This document shows positions 1-5,746 of a DNA stretch of 10,633 nucleotides, piece by piece (the first letter of the stretch is position 1; each line of letters starts with the position of its first letter). Below the pieces are notes generated by a model. That model ran no database searches. It was not told the origin of the DNA and worked only from the letters and a program-made list of their open reading frames with translations. The stretch spans positions 1 to 10,633 of the forward strand of contig JAPXTJ010000113.1 in assembly GCA_033812595.1 (NCBI GenBank). Direction: 5' to 3'. A program made the position numbers and the translations under genes. This stretch comes from JADLGF01 sp020849415. Its GTDB lineage: Bacteria > Chloroflexota > Chloroflexia > Thermomicrobiales > UBA6265.

Positions 1-1138
1 GTTTATCACCGTTCGCCACGCTGTACCAGGCGTCGAGCCGCTCCCGCGCGCCCAACTGCGAGTGGAGCATGGTGGTGTCGGCGGGGAATCGGGCTGACAC
101 GCGCCGCACCAGCTGGGTTGCCAGTGCGATCTCGGGCGCGAGGATGATCGCCGATCGTCCCGCGCGGAGACACCAGGCGATCGCGCGCAGGTAGAGTTCG
201 GTTTTGCCGCTGCCTGTGACGCCGCGCAGGAGTAGCGGTTGCGGCGACTCCGCTTCCAGTCCCCGTTCGATCTGCCGCCACGCGCTCGCTTGTTCGGCCG
301 TCAGCGTGGGCGTCTGATCGGCGCTCTCTTCGAACGCGGCGCGGTCCACCTCCCGCTGCTCGACCAGTCCGGCGGCGATCAGCCGGTTGAGCGTGTCCCG
401 GGAAGCTCCACTGGCTCGCAGCGCCGCCCGCTCGTCGATCCAGCCCTCGCCGATACCGGCCCGGCGGCGGATATCGAGGAACGACACCACCGCCTTCTGA
501 CGCGGCGCCTTGAGTTCGGGCGGGTTGTCGGTGGTGAGCCGAATTTGCCGGGTCTGCTCCCGCTTCGGCTCGTGCGGGTGGACGATCACGCGCCGGTCGA
601 TGGCGTCGAGCTTGATCAGCGCGGGCAGGATCGAGGTCAGCGGTTTGCCGGCGCTGGCGCGGAGTTGATCGGGGGTGGCCTCGCGCAGGGTTTCGAGTGT
701 GCGCAGCGTTTCCGCTTGTTGGCGGGTGAGCAGATCGTCGTCCGGGCGTTGCCGGCTCGGTCGGAGCAATTCGACGGCCCGGCTTGAGATTGCTGGCGGA
801 AAGAAGAGTTCCGCCGCCTGCCCCACGGAAACCGCCGTTTCGCGTGCGACCCGCTCCGCCACCTGGAGTTGCTCGGAAGCGACGCGGAAGTCGGCGAGCG
901 CGCCAAGGAGCGGTCGGGTTTCGAACTCGGGTACGGGTGGATCGAGGGCGATCACCGTACCGGTGACGATCTGATCGCGTAGCGGCACCCAGACGATGGT
1001 GCCTCGGGTAATTTCGACCGTGAAATCGGCCGGAATTGCGTACGTGAGCGGTTCGCTGAAGCCGCCGAGTCCGGCGCCCGCGACGGCCACCAGCGCGTAG
1101 CGCGCCGATTCCGTCGCGGCGCCCGGCCCGGCGTCCAT
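1..1138 (-). CDS. priA: Primosomal protein N' (replication restart helicase PriA), C-terminus cut by window edge
   Basis: PriA is the 3'-to-5' superfamily 2 helicase that recognises stalled forks and reloads the replisome. About 379 N-terminal residues are visible. Residues 10-60 or so look like the 3'-DNA-binding domain (a YAIPADF stretch, then GTIVWVPLRDQIVTG). A winged-helix-like middle follows. The helicase begins with Walker A GVTGSGKTELYL, whose lysine is about residue 312 (codon 203-205). Motif Ia follows (ILAPEIALATQLV), then HSQLGARERLDAW, typical of PriA. The DEAH box, zinc-binding cysteines and helicase C-domain would lie beyond base 1. Walker A sits later than in E. coli PriA (about residue 230), which fits the longer Gram-positive-type proteins. 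The ATG at 1138 directly follows the TAA of the upstream gene (1141-1139), with a GGGAG ribosome-binding site inside that gene's end, so translation is probably coupled. No other product seems plausible. Confidence 0.95.
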   Translation of the reverse strand, partial: MDAGPGAATESARYALVAVAGAGLGGFSEPLTYAIPADFTVEITRGTIVWVPLRDQIVTGTVIALDPPVPEFETRPLLGALADFRVASEQLQVAERVARETAVSVGQAAELFFPPAISSRAVELLRPSRQRPDDDLLTRQQAETLRTLETLREATPDQLRASAGKPLTSILPALIKLDAIDRRVIVHPHEPKREQTRQIRLTTDNPPELKAPRQKAVVSFLDIRRRAGIGEGWIDERAALRASGASRDTLNRLIAAGLVEQREVDRAAFEESADQTPTLTAEQASAWRQIERGLEAESPQPLLLRGVTGSGKTELYLRAIAWCLRAGRSAIILAPEIALATQLVRRVSARFPADTTMLHSQLGARERLDAWYSVANGDK

Positions 1139-2134
1139 TTAGCTGCTCCCGAGCAGGATTTCGCGGTGCACGAAGAGCGAGGGCGTGCCGCCGGTGTGGA
1201 TGAAGACGATCGACTGATCGGGCGTGTAGCGCCCCTCGCGGACGTGCGCGATCAGCGCGCTCATCGCCTTCCCGGTGTAGACCGGATCGAGGAAGATCGC
1301 CTCGGTGCGGGCCAGCAGGTGAATCGCTTCGAGGCCCGCCTCGGTCGGGATACCGTAGCCGGCGCCCGAGAAGTTCCCCTCGATCCTGATCTCCTCCGGC
1401 GCGATCGTGACCGGTGAGCAGATCAGTTCGAGCGTGGCGTTCACGAGTGGCGCGGCGTCGGCGCGGAGTTCGTGCTCATCCCCCTCGACCCCGACCGCCA
1501 GTGGGCTCCAGACCGTACCGAGCAGCTTCGAACCAACGACCAGACCGGCCAGGGTGCCCTGGGATCCGGTCGGGAAATAGACGACCTCCGGATCGATCCC
1601 GAGTTCGAGCAGTTGCGTATTGAGTTCGTGGACGGCCCGCACGTAGCCGAGCGACCCGAGCGCATTGCTCCCGCCGGTCGGGATGAAGTAAGGCCGCTCC
1701 CCGCGTTCCACCAGCATCGCCGGTACCCCGGTGCGGGCGGCGATCCGCTCCTCGACCGTCGGCACGATGCCGCACTCGGCGCCCATCAGCCGGTCGAGCA
1801 GCAGATTCCCCTGCTCTTCCAGACCGTTGCGGGAGTCGAGAATCAGGTAACTCTTCAGACCGGCCAACACCGCGGCGGCGGCGGTCATGCGGGCGTGGTT
1901 CGATTGCACCACCCCTTCGGTGACGAGCACCGTCGCGTTCTGCGCCAGCGCGTCGGCCACGAGGTATTCGAGCTTGCGGGCCTTGTTGCCGCCGTAGGCG
2001 AGCCCGGTGTGGTCGTCGCGCTTGATGAAAATGCGGGGCGAATCCGGCCCCAACGCCCGTTCGAACCGCTCGGCCCGTTGCAACGGCGTCGGCCCCGACA
2101 ACAACGGAAACCGCGGAAAAGAAGCCAACCGCAT
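1139..2134 (-). CDS. PLP-dependent D-cysteine desulfhydrase / ACC-deaminase family protein
   Basis: This is a cytosolic fold-type II PLP enzyme of 331 residues, the usual length for the ACC deaminase/D-cysteine desulfhydrase family. Visible motifs are IKRDD (37-41), GGNKARKLEYL with the PLP-binding Lys51, and QSNHAR (77-82) with the likely catalytic Ser78. A TGSQGTLAGL phosphate-binding loop and a final HTGGTPSLF follow. Two positions separate the activities in this family. True ACC deaminases carry Glu in DPVYEGK and Leu in the terminal H-x-GG motif. Here they are Thr287 (DPVYTGK) and Thr314 (HTGG), as in D-cysteine desulfhydrases. I therefore favour D-cysteine to pyruvate, ammonia and sulfide, or a related D-amino-acid ammonia-lyase reaction, over ACC deamination. 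The ATG at 2134 has AGGAAGGG about 9 bases upstream. The gene lies 91 bases after proS and abuts priA, so it is probably the middle gene of a three-gene operon. The true substrate is not provable from sequence. Confidence 0.88.
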   Translation of the reverse strand: MRLASFPRFPLLSGPTPLQRAERFERALGPDSPRIFIKRDDHTGLAYGGNKARKLEYLVADALAQNATVLVTEGVVQSNHARMTAAAAVLAGLKSYLILDSRNGLEEQGNLLLDRLMGAECGIVPTVEERIAARTGVPAMLVERGERPYFIPTGGSNALGSLGYVRAVHELNTQLLELGIDPEVVYFPTGSQGTLAGLVVGSKLLGTVWSPLAVGVEGDEHELRADAAPLVNATLELICSPVTIAPEEIRIEGNFSGAGYGIPTEAGLEAIHLLARTEAIFLDPVYTGKAMSALIAHVREGRYTPDQSIVFIHTGGTPSLFVHREILLGSS

Positions 2135-2191
2135 GAGAATCGACCCTTCCTGAACGCACCCGACAATCCCCGGAGGGGCTTCCGTCCCTAG

Positions 2192-2212
2192 CCTTGGGTT
2201 TTCAACCCAAGG
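2192..2212. repeat. 9-bp perfect palindrome between proS and the desulfhydrase gene
   Basis: The arms CCTTGGGTT (2192-2200) and AACCCAAGG (2204-2212) are perfect complements around a 3-base loop. The hairpin lies 13 bases past the proS stop on the minus strand. No T-run follows on either strand, so a classical intrinsic terminator is unlikely. It may be a REP-like dispersed palindrome or an mRNA 3'-stabilising hairpin that tunes expression within the operon. Which of these it is cannot be decided from one copy. Confidence 0.55.
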
Positions 2213-2225
2213 GAACCGTCCAGAG

Positions 2226-3674
2226 CTAGTACGCCCGCGCGAAGATCACCCGGCCGCTGCTCGCCCCACCGCAGACAACACAACTCCCTGCCTCTTCCGC
2301 CTGATCGAACGGGATGCAGCGGGTTGTCGCCTTGGTTTCAGTTTTCACCTTCGTTTCGCAGGCCGGATCGCCGCACCAGTGCGCCAGGCTCCAGCCGGCG
2401 TTATCGGCGGCGCGCTGCGCCAGCGTGTCGTAGTCATCCACGACCGCCGTGTGCTCGGAGAGCATCCGTTTGGCGGCTTCGAACATGTCGGCCTGGATCG
2501 TATCGAGCAGCGCCGGAATCCGATCGGCCAGTTCGTCGATGCTGATCGGCGTCTTTTCGCGGGTGTCGCGGCGCACGGAGACCACCTGATTGGCGGCGAC
2601 ATCGCGCGGGCCGATTTCGAGGCGCACCGGCACCCCCTTCAATTCCCATTCGTTGAACTTGTAGCCGGCGGTGCGATCGTCGCGCCAATCGACCTTGACC
2701 CGGGCGACCGGCTTCAACCGTTCGACGATCCGCGTCACGGCTTCCTCGACAGTGGTGAGTTCGCCTTCCTTGCGCCAGATCGGAACAATCACCACCTGGA
2801 TCGGCGCAATGCGCGGCGGCAGCTTCAAGCCGGCGTCATCGCCGTGCACCATGATCGTGGCGCCGACGACGCGGTGACTCAACCCCCATGAGGTGTTGAA
2901 AGCGAACTTCCGCTCGCCATCGCGATCGAGGAAGCGAATGCCGTAGACCTTGCCGAAGTGATCGCCGAGGTTGTGGGAGGTGCCGCTCTGGAGAGCCCAG
3001 TGCTTGCCGCCCATCATCGCTTCGATGGTGTAGGTGTGCAGTGCGCCGGCGAATTTCTCCGCCTCACTCTTACGGCCCGGCACCACCGGGATGGCGAGTT
3101 CTGTTTCGACCATATCCCGGTAGGCATCGAGCATCTGCCGGGCGCGGGCGTCGGCCTCCTCCAGCGTGGCGTGGGCGGTGTGGCCCTCCTGCCAGTAGAA
3201 CTCAAGGGTGCGCAGGAAGGCGCGTGGCCGGTCCTCCCAGCGGACAACATTGCCCCACTGGTTGACCATCAACGGCAGATCTCGGTAACTCTGCGCCCAC
3301 TGGGCGAACATCGGGCAGATGATCGCTTCGGAGGTCGGGCGCACCGCCCACGGCTCCTCGAGATCCTTGCCGCCGCCGCGCGTGACCCACGCGACTTCCG
3401 GCGCGAAGCCCTCGATGTGGTCCGCCTCCTGCGCCAGCATCGATTGCGGAATGAAGAGCGGGAAGGCGGCGTTCTCCACGCCTGCTTCCTTGATCCGCCA
3501 GTCGAGCGCCTTCTGCACGTTCTCCCAGATCGCCCAGCCGTACGGCCGCACGACCTTGCAGCCACGGACCGGCGAATCGTCCGCCAGTTCCGCTTTACGG
3601 ATGACATCGACGTACCACTGGTCGAAGTCATCGTCCTGATCGATCAGGTCTTCAACGTATTTCTTGTCGGTCAT
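2226..3674 (-). CDS. proS: Prolyl-tRNA synthetase (archaeal/eukaryotic-like, Thermus-type)
   Basis: This enzyme charges tRNA-Pro with proline in the cytosol (class II synthetase). From the ATG at 3674 it has 482 residues, close to the Thermus thermophilus enzyme. Motif 1 lies near VRPYGWAIWENVQKALD (residues 42-58 or so). The AVRPTSE proline-site segment follows. Motif 2 is NVVRWEDRPRAFLRTLEF plus WQEGHTAH, and motif 3 is TSWGLSHRVVGATIMVHGDD. An anticodon-binding domain follows (GYKFNEWELKGVPVRLEIGPRD). The C-terminal zinc domain has Cys434, 439, 465 and 468 and ends in the typical Tyr. It lacks the inserted editing domain of E. coli-type ProRS. A TTG at 3689 would add five residues, but the ATG has GGAA about nine bases upstream and the TTG has no ribosome-binding site, so I prefer the ATG. 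It is the first gene of the proS-desulfhydrase-priA run and has a long structured leader. Confidence 0.96.
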   Translation of the reverse strand: MTDKKYVEDLIDQDDDFDQWYVDVIRKAELADDSPVRGCKVVRPYGWAIWENVQKALDWRIKEAGVENAAFPLFIPQSMLAQEADHIEGFAPEVAWVTRGGGKDLEEPWAVRPTSEAIICPMFAQWAQSYRDLPLMVNQWGNVVRWEDRPRAFLRTLEFYWQEGHTAHATLEEADARARQMLDAYRDMVETELAIPVVPGRKSEAEKFAGALHTYTIEAMMGGKHWALQSGTSHNLGDHFGKVYGIRFLDRDGERKFAFNTSWGLSHRVVGATIMVHGDDAGLKLPPRIAPIQVVIVPIWRKEGELTTVEEAVTRIVERLKPVARVKVDWRDDRTAGYKFNEWELKGVPVRLEIGPRDVAANQVVSVRRDTREKTPISIDELADRIPALLDTIQADMFEAAKRMLSEHTAVVDDYDTLAQRAADNAGWSLAHWCGDPACETKVKTETKATTRCIPFDQAEEAGSCVVCGGASSGRVIFARAY

Positions 3675-3704
3675 CGGGGTTTGTTCCAATCACGTCGAAC
3701 TACG

Positions 3705-3771
3705 CGGCGCGCCGGGCGCGCGCCGTTCCGGCAGGCGTGGGCCGGACGCAAGCCGAAGCCGGCGTCCGGCC
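3705..3771 (-). promoter_or_regulatory. Two stable hairpins in the proS leader
   Basis: Two perfect inverted repeats lie in the untranslated leader of proS. The outer one has 10-bp arms at 3740-3749 and 3762-3771 (GGCCGGACGC and complement) with a 12-base loop. The inner one has 8-bp arms at 3705-3712 and 3718-3725 (CGGCGCGC and complement) with a 5-base loop. The inner one ends about 30 bases before the proS ATG. There is no T-run after either, so neither is a simple terminator. In position they could belong to an attenuator or a tRNA-sensing leader. However, I could not find the conserved T-box segment or a clear specifier loop. Confidence 0.45.
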
Positions 3772-3871
3772 GCGAGGCACGGGAAGGCCACCGGAGCTGC
3801 CGAGCCGGGTATCGAGCGATCGAGCGGAGTTTTGGCCCGCCCGAACCGGATTGGAATCGACCGTCATCATC

Positions 3872-3877
3872 ATTATC
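3872..3877 (-). promoter_or_regulatory. Possible -10 box for proS
   Basis: Read on the minus strand this is GATAAT, five of six matches to the sigma-70 -10 consensus. It lies in an AT-richer patch of an otherwise GC-rich intergenic region. No good -35 box is found 16-18 bases upstream. If used, the proS leader would be about 190 bases and include both hairpins at 3705-3771. Confidence 0.25.
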
Positions 3878-3961
3878 GAGCCTCTGTTTCGGGGTGGTCC
3901 CGACCGGTTCAGGATACCCCGGCAAGGCGGGCGCGGCGACCCGCTCGCCGAACGCTGCCGG

Positions 3962-3967
3962 TATACT
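3962..3967 (+). promoter_or_regulatory. Possible -10 box for the HemL-like aminotransferase gene
   Basis: TATACT matches the sigma-70 -10 consensus at five of six positions and stands out in GC-rich sequence. It lies 55 bases before the GTG start, giving a leader of about 50 bases. No convincing -35 element is present at the right distance (the bases there are GC-rich), so the assignment rests on one box only. Confidence 0.35.
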
Positions 3968-4010
3968 TTCCCGTGGATGAATCGGCGCGACCGCGCCGGC
4001 CGCAAGGAAC

Positions 4011-4017
4011 AGGAAGG
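4011..4017 (+). promoter_or_regulatory. Ribosome-binding site that sets the GTG start
   Basis: AGGAAGG ends five bases before the GTG at 4023. The next in-frame ATG (4035) would be 17 bases away, too far for this site. This decides for the GTG start and adds four residues to the protein. Confidence 0.7.
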
Positions 4018-4022
4018 CATCG

Positions 4023-5399
4023 GTGGCTCAGGCAATGAGTGGACAGAAGATACTGGCCGATTACGAAGCGCAATTCGCCGGTTCGCTGGCGAAGGCGACC
4101 CGGGCGCGGCAGGCGATCGCCGGCGGCATCGCGCACGATGGCCGCTACAGCAAGCCGTTCCCGCTCTACGTCGATCGGGCCGAAGGCGCGCACAAGTGGG
4201 ATGTCGACGGTCACGAGATCATCGACTTCGCCATGGGCCACGGCGCACTGATCCTGGGCCACAACGATCCCGATGTCGCCGCTGCCGTGCTGGAGCAGTA
4301 CCCGAAGGGAACCCACTACGGCTCCTGCCACGAACTCGAAATCGAGTGGGCCGAGCAGGTCAAGCGCCTGATCCCCTCGGCGGAGCAGGTGCGCTTCACC
4401 TCCTCCGGCACCGAATCGACCATGCTGGCGATCCGGCTGGCGCGCGCCTATCAGGGCAAGTCGAAGGTCCTCAAGATCGAGGGGCATTTCCACGGCTGGC
4501 ACGATTACCTGATCAAGGGTGAGAAGCCACCGTTCGACGCGCCGTCGCTCCCGGGCGTGCCGGCGGGCACCTACGAATCGGTCGATGTGATTCCGGCGAA
4601 CGATGTCAGCATCGTTGCCGAGCGGCTCGCCACCGGCGAGTACGCGGCGTTGATCATGGAGCCGAGCGGCGGCTCGTGGTCGACGATTCCGCTGGCGGAG
4701 GATTACCTCAAGGAAGTCCGCCGCCTCACCGCCGAGCAGGGCGTGACCCTGATCTTCGACGAAGTGATCACCGGCTTCCGCTGGGCGCCGGGTGGCGCGC
4801 AGGAACGCTTCAACGTCATTCCCGATATGACCACACTGGCGAAGATCGTCGCCGGCGGTCTCCCGGGCGGCGCGGTCGCCGGCAAGCGGGAGATCATGGA
4901 GCTGCTCGAATTCCGGGACGATCCCGAGTGGATGGCGAAGAAGAAGGTCATTCACCCCGGTACCTACAACGCCAATCCGTTGGCGGCGGCGGCCGGCGCC
5001 GCGGCGCTCAAGAAGTGCGCCAATCCGGCCGTGCAGGCTCACTGCGACAATCTCGCCGCCCAGCTGCGCGCGGGAATGAATGCGATCCTCGTCGAGGAAG
5101 GGGTGCCGGGCGCGGTTTGGGGCGAATCCTCCGCCTTCCACGTCATGGTCGGCACCGAGGTGAGCAACCTGAACGCCACCGATATGCACCGCCCCGAAGG
5201 AGTCAGTTCCACAGTGCTGAAGGCGAGCGGCAAGGCGGGGCTCGGCGGCACGCTGCATCTGGCGATGTTGCTGGAGGGGGTCGATCTCTTCTCTGGCGGC
5301 GGCCTCTTCAGCGTCGCGCACACCCAGGCCGATGTCGACAAGGCCATCGATGCCTTCGACCGCACCATCACCCGCTTCAAGAATGAGGGCCTGGTCTAG
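4023..5399 (+). CDS. Class-III aminotransferase, glutamate-1-semialdehyde aminomutase-like (HemL-like)
   Basis: This is a 458-residue fold-type I PLP enzyme that acts in the cytosol. Family landmarks are DVDGHEIIDFAMGHGALILGH near residue 60, SSGTESTMLAIRLARAY (PLP phosphate site) and FHGWHDY. The IFDEVITGFRWAPGGAQ stretch carries the Asp that contacts the PLP ring nitrogen. The TTLAKIVAGGLPGGA stretch has the Schiff-base Lys274, where HemL enzymes also place it. A GTYNANPLAAAAG segment follows. Overall order and lysine position resemble HemL, which isomerises glutamate-1-semialdehyde to 5-aminolevulinate. Several segments differ from true HemL: HGWHD replaces HGHAD and EPSGGSW replaces EPVAGNMG. 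There is also an insertion before the HPGTYNANP segment and no haem gene nearby. It could therefore be a related aminotransferase or aminomutase with another substrate. It is transcribed alone, divergent from proS, and is closed by a strong terminator. Confidence 0.85.
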   Translation: MAQAMSGQKILADYEAQFAGSLAKATRARQAIAGGIAHDGRYSKPFPLYVDRAEGAHKWDVDGHEIIDFAMGHGALILGHNDPDVAAAVLEQYPKGTHYGSCHELEIEWAEQVKRLIPSAEQVRFTSSGTESTMLAIRLARAYQGKSKVLKIEGHFHGWHDYLIKGEKPPFDAPSLPGVPAGTYESVDVIPANDVSIVAERLATGEYAALIMEPSGGSWSTIPLAEDYLKEVRRLTAEQGVTLIFDEVITGFRWAPGGAQERFNVIPDMTTLAKIVAGGLPGGAVAGKREIMELLEFRDDPEWMAKKKVIHPGTYNANPLAAAAGAAALKKCANPAVQAHCDNLAAQLRAGMNAILVEEGVPGAVWGESSAFHVMVGTEVSNLNATDMHRPEGVSSTVLKASGKAGLGGTLHLAMLLEGVDLFSGGGLFSVAHTQADVDKAIDAFDRTITRFKNEGLV

Positions 5400-5418
5400 A
5401 CCACCCAACAACTGATCG

Positions 5419-5462
5419 AAACAGGAATCGCCGGGCAGCAACGCCCGGCGATTCCTGTTTTT
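5419..5462 (+). terminator. Strong intrinsic terminator after the aminotransferase gene
   Basis: An 18-bp perfect stem (5419-5436 with 5443-5460) closes a 6-base loop AGCAAC. The inner part is GC-rich (CGCCGGGC) and the 3' side runs into five T residues (5458-5462). It begins 20 bases after the stop codon. This is a textbook Rho-independent terminator. The A-run on the 5' side also makes partial function possible on the other strand. Confidence 0.93.
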
Positions 5463-5507
5463 AGCGGTTGCCCGCAGCGTGGACTTGTTTTCCGACCACC
5501 TGCCACG

Positions 5508-5614
5508 CCATTCTGAAGGAAACGAAGAACTCGACGCGAAGCGGATTTCCGCGTGGTCACGAGTGTTGTTGGCACCATCGCTTCGCGTCGAGCCCTTCGC
5601 TTCGCTCAGGGTGA
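5508..5614. repeat. 107-bp element with 36-nt imperfect terminal inverted repeats
   Basis: The segment 5508-5543 is matched by the reverse complement of 5579-5614 at 28 of 36 positions. The inner 14 bases (5530-5543 and 5579-5592, CTCGACGCGAAGCG and complement) match perfectly. The arms are separated by 35 bases. The outer arm sequence, TCACCCTGAGCGAAGCGAAG read on the minus strand, resembles a short GAGCGAAGCGAAG-type dispersed repeat I recall from many bacterial genomes (from memory, not searched). The element has no coding sequence and lies between two terminators. It could be a MITE-like or REP-like unit, or two oppositely inserted copies of one short repeat. Confidence 0.6.
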
Positions 5615-5675
5615 CGGTGTTTTTTCGGCGGAATGGTGACAGTCTCTACGGCAACCACTCCGAGCTGGAATAACA

Positions 5676-5721
5676 AACAGACCCCTCATTCTGAGCATCC
5701 ACTCAGAATGACGGGTCTGTT
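5676..5721 (-). terminator. Intrinsic terminator of the iorAB operon, built from a palindrome
   Basis: The arms 5676-5695 and 5702-5721 pair at 19 of 20 positions around a 6-base loop. On the minus strand the stem begins 25 bases after the iorB stop and is followed by TTTGTTATT, a T-rich tail. The plus-strand side has no T-run, so it works for iorAB only. The stem contains CATTCTGA, also found in the arm of the neighbouring repeat (5509-5516), which suggests a common repeat origin. Confidence 0.75.
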
Positions 5722-5746
5722 GCGATCAGTCAGATACGGTCAGGCG

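Noticed and set aside
1472..2191. Plus-strand open frame of 239 codons opposite the desulfhydrase gene
   Set aside because: It is antisense to a gene with all family motifs. The translation is rich in Arg, Gln and Pro with no domain.
3675..3870. Canonical T-box riboswitch in the proS leader
   Set aside because: A GGTGGC and a CGCGG occur near 3771-3793 on the minus strand but are not joined as in the conserved T-box. The UGGN bulge would not match the expected discriminator base, and no specifier loop was found.
2958..3980. Plus-strand open frame of 340 codons opposite proS
   Set aside because: It overlaps the conserved catalytic core of ProRS, has no ribosome-binding site or recognisable motif, and its composition is that of a shadow frame.
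3909..5441. Minus-strand open frame of 510 codons opposite the HemL-like gene
   Set aside because: It is fully antisense to a clearly conserved aminotransferase. Its translation is a low-complexity Asp/Arg/Gly/Leu mix typical of GC-rich shadow frames, and it runs through the terminator stem.
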